From Yoonia sediminilitoris (GTDB taxonomy: Bacteria > Pseudomonadota > Alphaproteobacteria > Rhodobacterales > Rhodobacteraceae): 64,000 nucleotides of DNA. This document shows, piece by piece, positions 9,712 through 20,166 of the stretch. Under the pieces are notes generated by a model, which searched no databases, was not told where the DNA came from, and saw only the letters and a program-made list of their open reading frames with translations. The first letter of the stretch is position 1. Each line of letters begins with the position of its first letter. Location: positions 965,559-1,029,558 of the forward strand of contig NZ_QBUD01000001.1 in assembly GCF_003058085.1 (NCBI RefSeq), written 5' to 3'. A program made the position numbers and the translations under genes.

Positions 9712-10713
9712 ATGAGTGATCTCTTGGCAAATATCGAATCCATCGGGCTGGATGCTGTGAAATTGCATCCCCCTGTCGCCCTTGCCCCTTTGGCCGGGAT
9801 CACAGATTTGCCGTTTCGGCAATTGGTCGCTTCATTCGGCGTGGGCTGGGTTGTCAGCGAAATGGTCGCCAGTCAGGAAATGGTGCAGGCCAAGCCAAGC
9901 GTCAGGGACCGCGCCGAACTTGGCTATGATCAAGCAGGCACGGCTGTGCAGATTGCGGGCAGGGAAGCGCACTGGATGGCCGAAGCCGCCCGCATGATCG
10001 AAGCCAACGGTGCGGCGATGATCGACATCAATATGGGGTGCCCCGCCAAAAAAGTGACAAGCGGCTATTCGGGGTCTGCCTTGCTGCGCACGCCGGATCA
10101 CGCCCTGTCGCTGATCGAGGCGGTAGTGAATGCTGTGGAGATTCCGGTAACTTTGAAAACCCGGTTGGGATGGGATCATGACAGCCTGAATGCAGCGGAT
10201 GTGGCCAAACGGGCCGAAAGTGCGGGCATCCGGCTGGTCACAATCCACGGTCGCACGCGCTGTCAGTTCTATAAAGGATCAGCCGACTGGGCCGCTATCC
10301 GCGCGGTCAAGGATGCGGTGACAATCCCTGTGATCGCCAATGGCGACATAGTGGACGGGGGGACAGCCCGCAGTGCGCTGCACCAATCGGGCGCAAACGG
10401 CGTGATGATCGGGCGCGGTGCGCAAGGGCGACCGTGGATATTGGCACAGGTGGCGGCAAACCTGCACGGCACGCCGCCGCCGCACATTCCACAGGGTAGT
10501 GCGCTGATTGACATGGTCGGCGCGCATTACGAGGCCATGCTGGCGTTCTACGGGGCCGATCATGGCCGCAAGGTCGCGCGCAAACATCTTGGGTGGTACA
10601 TGGATGATGCGGGCACACCGCCGGACCTGCGCAAGGCAATGCTGACCCATGCCAGCCCGTCCAATGTCTTGCGTGACCTGCCCGATGCCTTGGCAGGAAA
10701 GGTGGCGGCATGA
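9712..10713 (+). CDS. dusB: tRNA-dihydrouridine synthase DusB (NifR3)
   Basis: FMN-dependent reduction of uridines in the tRNA D-loop. 333 residues with a TIM-barrel pattern: LAPLAGITDLPFR at the N-terminus, the catalytic cysteine C110 in INMGCPAKKV and the FMN-binding region NGDIVDGGTA and GVMIGRGAQGRPW. Known as nifR3 in Rhodobacter capsulatus, where it precedes ntrBC as it does here. It overlaps ntrB by 4 bases. Confidence 0.95.
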   Translation: MSDLLANIESIGLDAVKLHPPVALAPLAGITDLPFRQLVASFGVGWVVSEMVASQEMVQAKPSVRDRAELGYDQAGTAVQIAGREAHWMAEAARMIEANGAAMIDINMGCPAKKVTSGYSGSALLRTPDHALSLIEAVVNAVEIPVTLKTRLGWDHDSLNAADVAKRAESAGIRLVTIHGRTRCQFYKGSADWAAIRAVKDAVTIPVIANGDIVDGGTARSALHQSGANGVMIGRGAQGRPWILAQVAANLHGTPPPHIPQGSALIDMVGAHYEAMLAFYGADHGRKVARKHLGWYMDDAGTPPDLRKAMLTHASPSNVLRDLPDALAGKVAA

Positions 10714-11786
10714 TCCTTGATACCGCATTATGGTCGTCCCTGCCTGTCCCTGCGCTGTTGATCGTGGACGGCAATATCATCGATTCAAGCAATGCCGCAG
10801 CTGAAAGCTTTCTTAACCTGTCGGCAAAACAGCTTGAAGGAAAGGTGATCTGGGAAAAGGTGATGATCGATTCACCGCTCGAAGTCCCGTTTGACAAGGC
10901 GCGTACCAACCGGACGTCGCTCTTCGTGAATGATGTCTATGTCGGCAGCGGGGAACGTGCGCCCATGCTCTGCAACCTGCAATTCGCCCCTTTGCAAGGG
11001 GCAGATGACGCGATGATCGTCATGATAAGCCCGCGCGAAATTGCCAGCCGGATCAATCAATATCACTCTTCTGGCAAGGCTGCGAAATCGGCGATCGGTA
11101 TGGCCGAAATGCTGGCCCACGAGATCAAGAACCCGTTGGCAGGGATTACCGGTGCAGCACAGCTTTTGTCGATGGGGCTCAATTCCGAAGACCGCGAGAT
11201 GACGGACCTGATCGTGGCCGAAAGCAGGCGCATTGTGCAGTTGCTGGAACAGGTCGAACAGTTCGGGAATTTGCGCAAGCCCATCCTGAAGCCATTGAAT
11301 ATCCACGACGTTCTGGATCGTGCGCGGCGGTCGGCGGCGGTCGGTTTTGGCGCGCATATGAATTTTATCGAAGATTATGACCCGTCGCTGCCGCAAAGTC
11401 TGGCGGATTCAGACCAGTTGCTGCAAGTGATCCTGAATCTTCTCAAGAACGCATCAGAGGCAAACAAAAGTGGCGGCACAATACGGCTGCACACGTTTTA
11501 TGATACGTCCTTGCGGGTGCGCAGGCCGGACGGCACACATGCACATTTGCCGCTACAGATCCAGATCATAGACGACGGCCCCGGGCTGCCGTCCGAGATC
11601 GCTGACGACATATTCGAGCCTTTTATCTCAAGCAAGGAAAACGGGACCGGGCTTGGCCTTGCGCTGGTCTCTAAATTGATTGGTGACGCAGGCGGATGGA
11701 TTTCCGTTGATAGCGTGCCGGGGCGCACGGTGTTCAGGATATCGCTACCGCGCGCACCCAATGACAGTCTGACAGGAGAAAACTAA
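10710..11786 (+). CDS. ntrB: Nitrogen regulation sensor kinase NtrB
   Basis: 358-residue soluble histidine kinase: an N-terminal PAS domain (residues 10-110), the phosphorylated histidine H137 in LAHEIKNPL, and a C-terminal ATPase domain with [16 protein letters not shown] and GTGLGLALV. No transmembrane segment. NtrB phosphorylates or dephosphorylates NtrC depending on PII proteins and nitrogen status. Its stop and the ntrC start share one base. Confidence 0.95.
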   Translation: MILDTALWSSLPVPALLIVDGNIIDSSNAAAESFLNLSAKQLEGKVIWEKVMIDSPLEVPFDKARTNRTSLFVNDVYVGSGERAPMLCNLQFAPLQGADDAMIVMISPREIASRINQYHSSGKAAKSAIGMAEMLAHEIKNPLAGITGAAQLLSMGLNSEDREMTDLIVAESRRIVQLLEQVEQFGNLRKPILKPLNIHDVLDRARRSAAVGFGAHMNFIEDYDPSLPQSLADSDQLLQVILNLLKNASEANKSGGTIRLHTFYDTSLRVRRPDGTHAHLPLQIQIIDDGPGLPSEIADDIFEPFISSKENGTGLGLALVSKLIGDAGGWISVDSVPGRTVFRISLPRAPNDSLTGEN

Positions 11787-13159
11787 TGGACGGAACCGTT
11801 CTTGTTGCCGACGATGATCGGACAATCCGCACAGTATTGACGCAGGCGTTGACCCGGGCGGGCTGCAAGGTGCATGCGACGTCCTCGCTTGTGACGCTGC
11901 GCAGGTGGGTCGACGAAGGCAAGGGTGATCTTGTGATCTCGGATGTGATCATGCCCGACGGCAACGGGCTGGAACAACTGCCTGAAATTGCTGCGGTCCG
12001 CCCCGGTTTGCCGGTGATTGTGATCTCGGCGCAGAATACAATCATGACCGCCATTCAGGCGGCAGAGGCGGACGCCTATGATTACTTGCCCAAGCCCTTT
12101 GACCTGCCTGACCTGATGAAGCGGGCGGCCCGTGCGCTTGAGGTCAAGCGCCGCGCGCCTGTCAGCCGCAGTCCCGAACCTGTGAATGATGATGAACCCG
12201 ATGATTTGCCTTTGGTCGGTCGCACCGCAGTGATGCAGGCGCTTTACCGGCTTGTGGCGCGGGTGATGAACACGCAACTGCCGGTTCTGATTACCGGCGA
12301 AAGTGGCACCGGCAAGTCATTGATTGCGCGCGCGGTGCATGATTTTTCTGATCGGCGCAACCTTCCGTTTGTGACCGTGTCAGCCGCCGATCTTGAAGGA
12401 ATGGATGGGCCATCCACAGTCCTGAGCCGCGCCAGAGGCGGGTCGATCCTGTTTGACGAGGTCAGCGACCTGACCCAGGAGGCGCAGGCGCGCATCGTGC
12501 GGATGCTTGATGCGTTGGGCGACAATGCGCCCCGGATCATGGCCACATCGCAAACCGACCTGATGGCCCGCATGGAAGATGGCCTATTCCGCGAGGACCT
12601 GTTTTACCGGTTGGGCGGCGTGACAGTCGATGTGCCGTCCTTGCGTGAGCGAGTCGACGATATTCCGCTGCTGGCCGACCATTTTCTGGCCCGGGCCGAG
12701 CGTGAAGGCGCGACTTTGCGCCGATTTGGCCCCGCAGCACTGGAACTTGTGCGCGCCTACAGTTGGCCGGGCAATGTGCGCCAGCTAGAAAATGCAGTGC
12801 GCCGTCTCGTTTTTACCGCTGCCGAAGAGGAGATCACGCGCGGCGAAGTCGAGATGGTTCTGGGGAACCAGCCCGCGATTGAACCATTGCGTTCGGGCGG
12901 TGAAGGTGAAAAGCTTTCTGCAAGTGTTGCCAAACACTTGCGCCGCTACTTTGATCTGCATGGCGGGGTGCAGCCGCCGCCCGGTCTGTACAATCGCATC
13001 CTCAAGGAGGTCGAGGCCCCGCTGATTGAAATCGCACTGGATGCGACAGGCGGCAATCAGGCCAAATGCGCCGATTTGCTGGGTATCAACCGCAATACCT
13101 TGCGCAAGAAGATCACTGACCTCGATATCCGCGTGACACGACGCCGCAAATTGATGTAA
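11786..13159 (+). CDS. ntrC: Nitrogen regulator NtrC lacking the GAFTGA loop
   Basis: 457 residues: a receiver domain with D53, an AAA+ domain with Walker A GESGTGKS at 171-178 and Walker B ILFDEV at 221-226, and a Fis-type HTH at the end ([19 protein letters not shown]). The segment between the Walker motifs runs from about 200 to 220 without the ELFGHEKGAFTGA stretch needed to contact sigma-54. Rhodobacter capsulatus NtrC has the same deletion and activates the sigma-70 polymerase, so I infer sigma-54-independent activation here too. It is coupled to ntrB. Confidence 0.95.
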   Translation: MDGTVLVADDDRTIRTVLTQALTRAGCKVHATSSLVTLRRWVDEGKGDLVISDVIMPDGNGLEQLPEIAAVRPGLPVIVISAQNTIMTAIQAAEADAYDYLPKPFDLPDLMKRAARALEVKRRAPVSRSPEPVNDDEPDDLPLVGRTAVMQALYRLVARVMNTQLPVLITGESGTGKSLIARAVHDFSDRRNLPFVTVSAADLEGMDGPSTVLSRARGGSILFDEVSDLTQEAQARIVRMLDALGDNAPRIMATSQTDLMARMEDGLFREDLFYRLGGVTVDVPSLRERVDDIPLLADHFLARAEREGATLRRFGPAALELVRAYSWPGNVRQLENAVRRLVFTAAEEEITRGEVEMVLGNQPAIEPLRSGGEGEKLSASVAKHLRRYFDLHGGVQPPPGLYNRILKEVEAPLIEIALDATGGNQAKCADLLGINRNTLRKKITDLDIRVTRRRKLM

Positions 13160-13174
13160 AACCGCAACATAACC

Positions 13175-15511
13175 GTGGCGGTGCTGCGTCAGCGTAGCAT
13201 AAAGACCACAGAATTTGGCGGTATCGTGGGGGTTGCCCCACCACAAAACAGGGCATTGCGCGTGCGGCGTACCCTATTGGGATTGAATTTTCAGCGGTTC
13301 AACCGCTGGCAGCGCCAGCGCCACGTGCGTTCCGCTTTCGCATTGCTGTTGGTGCTGCTGGCGCCAGTACTGGCAGTCATGACCTATGTTGTTGTTGGCC
13401 CCTTGGATAAAGGGCCCGGTTCGGCGCTGTTGCGGGGCACGCTGTTGGCCGATCTGGTCTATGCGCTGGTGATTGCGGCCTTTGTCTCGGGACAGGTTGT
13501 GCGGATGATTGCGGCCCGCCGTGCCAAATCCGCAGGGTCGCGCTTGCATGTGCGGCTGACGCGGGTCTTTGCCTTTGCGGCGCTGATCCCGACGGTGCTG
13601 GTGGCGGTCTTTTCGGTCTTGCTGTTGTCGATTGCGCTGGAAGGGCTGTTTTCCGAACCCGTAGGAAACGTGCTACGCACGTCGCTGACGACGGCCAAGG
13701 CCTATGAGGAAGAACACCGGCAGGAACTGACCCGCGATGGCCGTGCGTTGGCCGCCTATCTGAACCGGCTGCGTCAACGGAATTTCTTTATGGACGACGG
13801 GCAGGTCCGCAGCGCGCTGAAAGACGCCCAGCCCCAGATTGAGCGCGGCCTGAGCGAGGCCTATGTCATTGACGGGCTTGGTAATATCAAGGCACGGGGG
13901 GATCGTTCATATGAGTTCGACTTTGAACGCCCCGCACCAGAGACTTTCGAGATCGCGCAATCGGCTGATCTGGCTATTATCGAAGATCCTGAAAGCAACG
14001 AATTCAGGGCTTTGATCCCGCTTAGCGCCTTTCGGGATCGCTTTCTTTATGTGACCCGTGATGTGGACGGGAATGTGTTGTCACTGCTTGATGATACCAC
14101 CGAGACTGTCGTGCAGTACGAAGAACTGGCGGCCGAGCGGGGGCAGTTGATGTTTCAGTTCGGCCTGCTTTATTTCGGTTTCGCGATTGTTCTGATCCTT
14201 GGGGCGATCTGGGGCGGGCTGTCATTTGCAGAGCGGCTGTCGCGTCCTGTCGGGCGTTTGGTGTCGGCGTCGCAACGGGTCGGGTCCGGCGACCTTGATG
14301 TGCGGGTGATCGAGGACGACGGCGATGATGAGATCGCGCAATTGGGTCATTATTTCAACCAGATGACAGGGCGGCTCAAGGGGCAGCGCGATGAATTGCT
14401 TGAAACGAACCGCGCCAGCGAACGGCGGCGACGGTTGTTCGATAGTGTGCTCAGTTCTGTCACCTCGGGCGTGGTGGGGCTTGATGCGGATGGCCGGATT
14501 ACTTTTGTGAACCCGTCGGCGAGGCGCCTTTTGTCGGTAAAGCCCGATCAGGCGGAAAGTGCCCTGTCTGTCGCTATCCCGGAATTTGCAAAACTGTTCG
14601 AGCGCGTCAGACGCGGCGGAAACGACAGTGTGCAGGACCAGATCAATCTGGTGCGCAAAGGACAGCAGGAAAGCCTGCTGGTGCGTATGTCGCCGCGCCG
14701 GAACGCAGACGGTGCGTTGGAAGGGTACGTTGTGGCCTTTGATGATGTGACCGATCTGGTCAGCGCCCAGCGGATGGCTGCATGGGGGGATGTGGCCCGC
14801 CGCATCGCGCATGAAATCAAGAACCCGCTAACCCCGATTCAGCTGTCCGCAGAACGGATCAAGCGCAAGTTCAGGGCACAGGTGGGCGAGGATGCGGACA
14901 AGCTGGAACAGATGACCGATGTGATTGTACGTCAGACCAATGATTTGCGCCGAATTGTGGATGAGTTCTCAAAATTTGCGCGTATGCCAGAGCCGCGTCT
15001 GACCCTCAGTGACCTGACCAAGCTGGTCACGGATGCGGTCACCTTGCAACAGGCGGGCCAACCGGATGTGCGCATCATCGCCGATGTACCAGCGGAATCG
15101 ATTTTGGCAGAGTTGGACGCCACGATGATCAGTCAGGCCCTTACAAACCTGATCAAGAATGCTGGCGAAGCCACCCAAACCTATATCGAAGAGCACGGCA
15201 CCGCTGGATACACACCTGAAATTCGGGTCGCGGTCACGCGCACGGACGAGGCAATCAATATCACGATTCAGGACAATGGCATCGGCCTGCCTGCGGACCG
15301 CAGTCGGTTGTTCGAGCCCTATGTGACCACCCGCAGCAGCGGCACAGGGCTTGGTCTGCCAATCGTCAAGAAGATTATCGAGGAACACAGCGGTACGCTG
15401 ACACTTGGCAATGCAGAAACCTTTGAAGGCAACAGCCATCAAGGGGCCTGCGCGACAATTCAACTTCCGGTGCAGCCTGCGGGCGCGCTGGCAACAAAAA
15501 TACCAGCATGA
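13175..15511 (+). CDS. ntrY: Sensor histidine kinase NtrY
   Basis: 778 residues. N-terminal membrane segments lie at about 50-70, 85-105 and 125-150. A periplasmic region follows, then a further helix near 325-348, HAMP (about 350-405), PAS (about 425-530), the histidine H546 in [11 protein letters not shown] and an ATPase domain with NLIKNAGEA, QDNGIGLP and GTGLGLPIV. NtrY is the partner of NtrX and links nitrogen or redox signals to respiration and envelope genes. The assigned start is GTG; the first 39 residues are not typical, and the true start may be internal. It overlaps ntrX by 4 bases. Confidence 0.93.
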   Translation: MAVLRQRSIKTTEFGGIVGVAPPQNRALRVRRTLLGLNFQRFNRWQRQRHVRSAFALLLVLLAPVLAVMTYVVVGPLDKGPGSALLRGTLLADLVYALVIAAFVSGQVVRMIAARRAKSAGSRLHVRLTRVFAFAALIPTVLVAVFSVLLLSIALEGLFSEPVGNVLRTSLTTAKAYEEEHRQELTRDGRALAAYLNRLRQRNFFMDDGQVRSALKDAQPQIERGLSEAYVIDGLGNIKARGDRSYEFDFERPAPETFEIAQSADLAIIEDPESNEFRALIPLSAFRDRFLYVTRDVDGNVLSLLDDTTETVVQYEELAAERGQLMFQFGLLYFGFAIVLILGAIWGGLSFAERLSRPVGRLVSASQRVGSGDLDVRVIEDDGDDEIAQLGHYFNQMTGRLKGQRDELLETNRASERRRRLFDSVLSSVTSGVVGLDADGRITFVNPSARRLLSVKPDQAESALSVAIPEFAKLFERVRRGGNDSVQDQINLVRKGQQESLLVRMSPRRNADGALEGYVVAFDDVTDLVSAQRMAAWGDVARRIAHEIKNPLTPIQLSAERIKRKFRAQVGEDADKLEQMTDVIVRQTNDLRRIVDEFSKFARMPEPRLTLSDLTKLVTDAVTLQQAGQPDVRIIADVPAESILAELDATMISQALTNLIKNAGEATQTYIEEHGTAGYTPEIRVAVTRTDEAINITIQDNGIGLPADRSRLFEPYVTTRSSGTGLGLPIVKKIIEEHSGTLTLGNAETFEGNSHQGACATIQLPVQPAGALATKIPA

Positions 15512-16923
15512 GGGCGACAATGGGCGATATTCTAATCACCGATGATGAGCGCGATATCAGGGAGCTGATCTCGGAAATTTTGCAAGATGAGGGGTTTACG
15601 ACCCGGCTCGCAGGTACTTCTGACGAATGTATGGCGCAAATCGCGGCAGAGCCACCAGCGATGATGATCCTTGATATCTGGCTCAAGGACAGCAACATGG
15701 ACGGGATCGACATCTTGAAATCGGTGAAACGGGACCATCCTGACATTCCGATTGTCATCATCTCGGGCCATGGGAACATCGAAATCGCGGTCGCCGCGAT
15801 CAAGCAGGGGGCTTACGATTTTATCGAAAAGCCGTTCAACATTGATCAGTTGATGGTGGTCATTCGGCGGGCGATGGAAACCGCGAACCTGCGCCGCGAG
15901 AATATCCAGCTCAAACGCGGCGAGACAGCCAATGCCGATATGCTGGGGGACAGCGCCGCGTTCCGGAACCTGAAATCACAGTTGGACAAGGTTACAAAGT
16001 CCAATGGCAGGGTTATGCTGACTGGCCCGGCGGGCGCAGGCAAGGAAATAGCCGCCCGCTATATTCATGCGCAATCCAACCGCTCTTCTTCGCCTTTTAT
16101 CACGGTGAATTCCGCGTCGATTGAACCGGACCGCATGGAGGAGGTCCTGTTCGGGCGTGAAGACAGCGGCAGAGGTATCGAAAGAGGACTGCTGGAGGAG
16201 GCCAACGGCGGTGTGATCTATTTTGATGAAATCGCGGATATGCCCCTGGGTACGCAATCCAAGATCTTGCGGGTGCTTGTGGACCAGCGTTTTCAGCGGG
16301 TCGGTGGGAATGACAAGGTGCAGGTCGATCTGCGGGTCATTTCCAGCACAAACCGCGATCTTGCCGCCGCCATCGACGCGGGCACGTTCCGAGAAGAACT
16401 TTTTCACCGGCTGAACGTAGTGCCGATTGCGGTGCCATCGCTCGAGGAACGGCGCGAGGACATCCCGCTGCTGGCCGAACATTTCATTGATCTGTGCAAC
16501 AAGGCCCAGGGTCTGCCGTTGCGCAAGCTGGCCGATGATGCGCGGGCCTTGCTGCAAACGATGCTGTGGCCCGGCAACGTGCGGCAGTTGAAGAATGTCA
16601 TCGAACGTGTGCTTATTCTGGGCGAAGGCAGTGGTGATATCAGCGCCAAGGAACTGCCCGCGTCAGAGGAAGGCGGAACCAGCGAGGGTCGTATCGTACT
16701 GGCGGGTGGTCTGGCCACCTTGCCGTTGCGTGAAGCGCGCGAGTTATTCGAGCGTGAATATCTGCTGACCCAGATCAATCGTTTCGGCGGCAACATCAGC
16801 CGCACCGCGTCCTTTGTGGGCATGGAACGTTCTGCCTTGCACCGCAAGCTGAAGTCGCTGGGTGTCGTCACCACGAACAAAGCAGGCGGACGTGTTGCCT
16901 ACATTGAAGAAGAAGCGTCTTGA
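15508..16923 (+). CDS. ntrX: Response regulator NtrX lacking the GAFTGA motif
   Basis: 471 residues: receiver with D56, AAA+ domain with Walker A GPAGAGKE at 173-180 and Walker B VIYFDE at 236-241, and a Fis-type HTH at the end (GNISRTASFVGMERSALHRKL). Where GAFTGA normally sits, the protein reads LFGREDSGRGIERG, so direct sigma-54 activation is unlikely, as reported for other alphaproteobacterial NtrX. The ATG at 15520 (MGDILITDDE) is an alternative start closer to family length. Confidence 0.94.
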   Translation: MRATMGDILITDDERDIRELISEILQDEGFTTRLAGTSDECMAQIAAEPPAMMILDIWLKDSNMDGIDILKSVKRDHPDIPIVIISGHGNIEIAVAAIKQGAYDFIEKPFNIDQLMVVIRRAMETANLRRENIQLKRGETANADMLGDSAAFRNLKSQLDKVTKSNGRVMLTGPAGAGKEIAARYIHAQSNRSSSPFITVNSASIEPDRMEEVLFGREDSGRGIERGLLEEANGGVIYFDEIADMPLGTQSKILRVLVDQRFQRVGGNDKVQVDLRVISSTNRDLAAAIDAGTFREELFHRLNVVPIAVPSLEERREDIPLLAEHFIDLCNKAQGLPLRKLADDARALLQTMLWPGNVRQLKNVIERVLILGEGSGDISAKELPASEEGGTSEGRIVLAGGLATLPLREARELFEREYLLTQINRFGGNISRTASFVGMERSALHRKLKSLGVVTTNKAGGRVAYIEEEAS

Positions 16924-18296
16924 AGGTTATCATCTGCGGCGCAGGGCAGGTCGGCTGGCAAATTGCCCGCCATTTGTCGGGTGAAAACAACGATGTGACA
17001 GTTGTGGACAACAACCCTGAGCTGGTTCGTCGCGCGACGGATACGCTGGATGTGCAGGGGATTGCGGGCTTTGCCAGCTACCCCGATATCCTTGACCGGG
17101 CTGGCGCGCGCGATGCCGATATGATTATCGCCGCCACCTATTCTGACGAAGTGAACATGGTCACATGTCAGGTGGCCCACTCGGTCTTTTCTATCCAGCG
17201 CAAGATTGCGCGTCTACGGTCGCAAAGCTATCTGAACGCCATCTATTCCGACCTTTACCGGCGCGACCATCTGCCGATTGATGTGGTGATTTCCCCAGAA
17301 AAGGAAGTTGCCGAAGCTGCCTTGCAGCGTCTGGCGGCACCTGCCGCCTTTGACACCGAAAGTTTCTTCAAAGGCCGTGCCCAGCTGCTTGGCATCACAA
17401 TTGACGAAGATTGTCCGGTCATCAACACGCCACTGCGCCAACTGACCGACCTGTTTTCGACATTGCGCGCGATTGTTGTGGGCATCCGCCGGGATGGGGT
17501 CTTGTTCGTCCCGTCACCCGGTGATCAGATATTCGCCGGTGACGACTGCTATATCTTCACCAACACCGAAGATATGCCCCGCACGCTGGAAATATTCGGC
17601 AAAACCCAGTCCAAACAGGAACGGATCGTTATCATTGGTGGCGGCAACGTCGGACTGGGCGTGGCGCGCGCGTTAGAGACCCGCACCGATCGCGTGCGCG
17701 TCAAGATCATCGAGAAAGACCGCGACTGTGCCGAACATGCCGCCGACGCATTGGATCGCACGATTGTTCTGAACGGTGACGGTCTGGACAGCGGCCTGCT
17801 GGAAGAGGCAAACATCGCCACCGCCGACGCCGTGCTTGCTGTGACTGATGATGACAAGACCAACTTGCTTGCGTCGGTCCGGGCCAAGGAAATGGGCTGC
17901 CCGATGTCGATCTGTCTGATAAATGATCCGACTCTGGTGCCTTTGATGGGTCCACTGGATATTGATGCCTACATCAACCCGCGTGCCACGACCGTCAGTT
18001 CGATCCTGCGCCATATCCGGCACGGGCGGGTTCGCGGTGTTTATTCCATTGGTGATGCCGAGGCCGAAGTAATCGAGGCACAGGTCTTGGGGACGTCCCC
18101 TATCGCGGGTCAGAAAATCAAGGATATCGCCTTTCCCGAGGGTACATTGATCGGTGGCCTTGTGAAGGCTGCAAAGGTCGTCAAACCTACCGGTGAGACC
18201 CGGATTGATGAAGGCGATGTGATCGCCATTTTCGCGATGGCCAAAGATGTTCCCGAAGTGGAGCGTCTGTTGCAGGTTTCGATCGACTTTTTCTGA
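16920..18296 (+). CDS. trkA: Trk potassium transporter subunit TrkA
   Basis: 458 residues, a cytoplasmic NAD-binding regulator of the TrkH channel. Two RCK halves are visible: the first nucleotide fold GAGQVGWQIARHL at the N-terminus and the second GGGNVGLGVARAL near residue 240, each followed by a TrkA-C domain. It overlaps ntrX by 4 bases and trkH by 1 base. Linkage of trkAH to ntrYX is common in Rhodobacteraceae. Confidence 0.95.
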   Translation: MKVIICGAGQVGWQIARHLSGENNDVTVVDNNPELVRRATDTLDVQGIAGFASYPDILDRAGARDADMIIAATYSDEVNMVTCQVAHSVFSIQRKIARLRSQSYLNAIYSDLYRRDHLPIDVVISPEKEVAEAALQRLAAPAAFDTESFFKGRAQLLGITIDEDCPVINTPLRQLTDLFSTLRAIVVGIRRDGVLFVPSPGDQIFAGDDCYIFTNTEDMPRTLEIFGKTQSKQERIVIIGGGNVGLGVARALETRTDRVRVKIIEKDRDCAEHAADALDRTIVLNGDGLDSGLLEEANIATADAVLAVTDDDKTNLLASVRAKEMGCPMSICLINDPTLVPLMGPLDIDAYINPRATTVSSILRHIRHGRVRGVYSIGDAEAEVIEAQVLGTSPIAGQKIKDIAFPEGTLIGGLVKAAKVVKPTGETRIDEGDVIAIFAMAKDVPEVERLLQVSIDFF

Positions 18297-19816
18297 TGGA
18301 TTGGATCACGCGCCTGCCATTGTTCGTTGTCTTGATGGGCATTGGGGCCTGTGCGATGCTGGTGCCAGCGCTGCATGGTGTCGTTATGGAAGATTTCGGC
18401 ACGATGCGTATCTTCTTTTACGGGTTCATCCTGTTTTCGATCCTGACCCTGATGATCGGTCTAGCCACGGTCAGCTATGCGCGGCAAAGCGTGGCCCGGA
18501 GTCAATTGGTGGCGTTGCTTGCGGCATTTACGGTGTTGCCCTTGATGTTTGCACTGCCCTTCTACGAGGCGGTTCCCAACACGACATTTCTGAATGCATG
18601 GTTCGAAATGGTATCCAGCTTTACCACAACAGGCGCGACCGTTTACGACACTGCGGGCCGTCTGACCCCGTCACAGCATCTGTGGCGCGCGTTGGTGGGG
18701 TGGATGGGCGGCCTGCTGATGTGGATCACCGCGGTGTCGATCTTTGCGCCGATGAACCTTGGCGGGTTCGAGGTACGCGCGGCAGCAAATTCGGGCAGCG
18801 CACAAGTCGGCAGGTATCGTCAGTTTTCTGCTGTTGCAGACCCGTCAGAAAGATTGATGCGCTATGCCGCCACACTGACCCCGATCTATACAGGGCTGAC
18901 GCTGTTGCTCTGGCTCGGGTTGGTCATCGCGGGTGAATTTCCGTATATCGCGCTGTGTCATGCGATGTCGGTGTTGGCCACATCCGGCATATCACCGATC
19001 GGGGGACTTTATTTCGCAGCCTCCGGCTTTTGGGGTGAATTGCTCATCTTCCTGTTCTTTGTCTTTGCCCTGTCGCGGCTCACCTTCAGCAAGGGGCTGA
19101 CGGGTGAAAGCGATCAAGGGCTGCGCCGCGATCCTGAATTCCGGACAGCATTGGTGCTGATCGGGGCGGCGACGGCTATGCTGTTCTTGCGGCATTTTGT
19201 GGGGGCGGCGGAAAGTGACGCTGACTTTTCCCCGCGCGATATCGCTAACGCACTTTGGGGCGCGCTCTTTACGACCACGTCTTTTCTAACAACGTCGGGG
19301 TTTGAATCACGGTTCTGGGAAGGGGCGGCTGTCTGGTCCGGCTTGCGCACGCCGGGTCTGTTCCTGATCGGCATGGCTCTGATCGGGGGTGGGGTGGCCA
19401 CGACGGCGGGCGGGGTCAAGCTGTTGCGGATCTACGCCCTTTACCGGCATGGTGAACGTGAGCAGAACCGGCTTTTGTACCCTTCTTCCATCGGGGGCGG
19501 GGGGAAGGCCGCGCGGCGCATTCGCAAGCAGGGGGCATATATCTCCTGGATATTCTTCATGCTCTTCGCGCTGAGCATCGCATTGGTCGTGCTGATGCTT
19601 TCGCTTACAGGCGTGCAGTTTGAAACCTCGATGGTGCTGGCCGTTTCAGCTTTGTCGACCACAGGCCCGCTTGCCACTGTCGCCGCCGAGGCGCCGATTG
19701 CCTATTCGGGCTTGCCGGATGCAGCCAAGCTGGTTTTGGCTGGTGCAATGGTGTTGGGGCGGCTGGAAACGTTGGCCATCATCGCACTTTTCAACCCTGA
19801 AATCTGGCAGCGATAG
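18296..19816 (+). CDS. trkH: Trk potassium uptake channel TrkH
   Basis: 506-residue integral membrane protein with around ten hydrophobic segments. Selectivity-filter-like segments appear as SSFTTTGATVYD near residue 110, ATSGISPIGG near 230, TTSFLTTSGFES near 325 and SALSTTGPLATV near 460, matching the four pore repeats of TrkH. It imports K+ together with TrkA, encoded directly upstream. Confidence 0.94.
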   Translation: MDWITRLPLFVVLMGIGACAMLVPALHGVVMEDFGTMRIFFYGFILFSILTLMIGLATVSYARQSVARSQLVALLAAFTVLPLMFALPFYEAVPNTTFLNAWFEMVSSFTTTGATVYDTAGRLTPSQHLWRALVGWMGGLLMWITAVSIFAPMNLGGFEVRAAANSGSAQVGRYRQFSAVADPSERLMRYAATLTPIYTGLTLLLWLGLVIAGEFPYIALCHAMSVLATSGISPIGGLYFAASGFWGELLIFLFFVFALSRLTFSKGLTGESDQGLRRDPEFRTALVLIGAATAMLFLRHFVGAAESDADFSPRDIANALWGALFTTTSFLTTSGFESRFWEGAAVWSGLRTPGLFLIGMALIGGGVATTAGGVKLLRIYALYRHGEREQNRLLYPSSIGGGGKAARRIRKQGAYISWIFFMLFALSIALVVLMLSLTGVQFETSMVLAVSALSTTGPLATVAAEAPIAYSGLPDAAKLVLAGAMVLGRLETLAIIALFNPEIWQR

Positions 19817-19930
19817 AGTTGCATTTTACTGCGTGTTTTTGGGGTGGAAACTCGTGAATGCCCGCGACATACTGCACCCACAACTGGGGGACCGGTCCGC
19901 GGTCGCAAGAACAAGAAAAAGGGTGTCGTA

Positions 19931-20164
19931 ATGGCCGCCGATAAAGCAAACTTGCAAGATGCATTTCTCAACCACGTCCGCAAAACCAAGGTGCCGGTCA
20001 CTATTTTTCTGGTGAATGGTGTCAAATTGCAGGGCGTGATTACATGGTTTGACAGCTTTTGTGTGCTGTTGCGCCGCGATGGTCAGTCGCAGCTTGTCTA
20101 TAAAAGTGCGATCTCGACCATCATGCCTGCACAGCCCATCAGCCTTTATGAAGGCGAAGAGTAG
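19931..20164 (+). CDS. hfq: RNA chaperone Hfq
   Basis: 77 residues. The Sm1 core is [30 protein letters not shown] and the Sm2 motif is YKSAISTI, followed by a short acidic tail. Hfq forms a hexamer that pairs small RNAs with mRNAs. The ATG at 19931 gives the standard N-terminus; an upstream in-frame ATG at 19844 would add an unconserved basic stretch. hfq-hflX is a conserved pair. The 114-base gap after trkH probably holds its promoter. Confidence 0.97.
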   Translation: MAADKANLQDAFLNHVRKTKVPVTIFLVNGVKLQGVITWFDSFCVLLRRDGQSQLVYKSAISTIMPAQPISLYEGEE

Positions 20165-20166
20165 AT

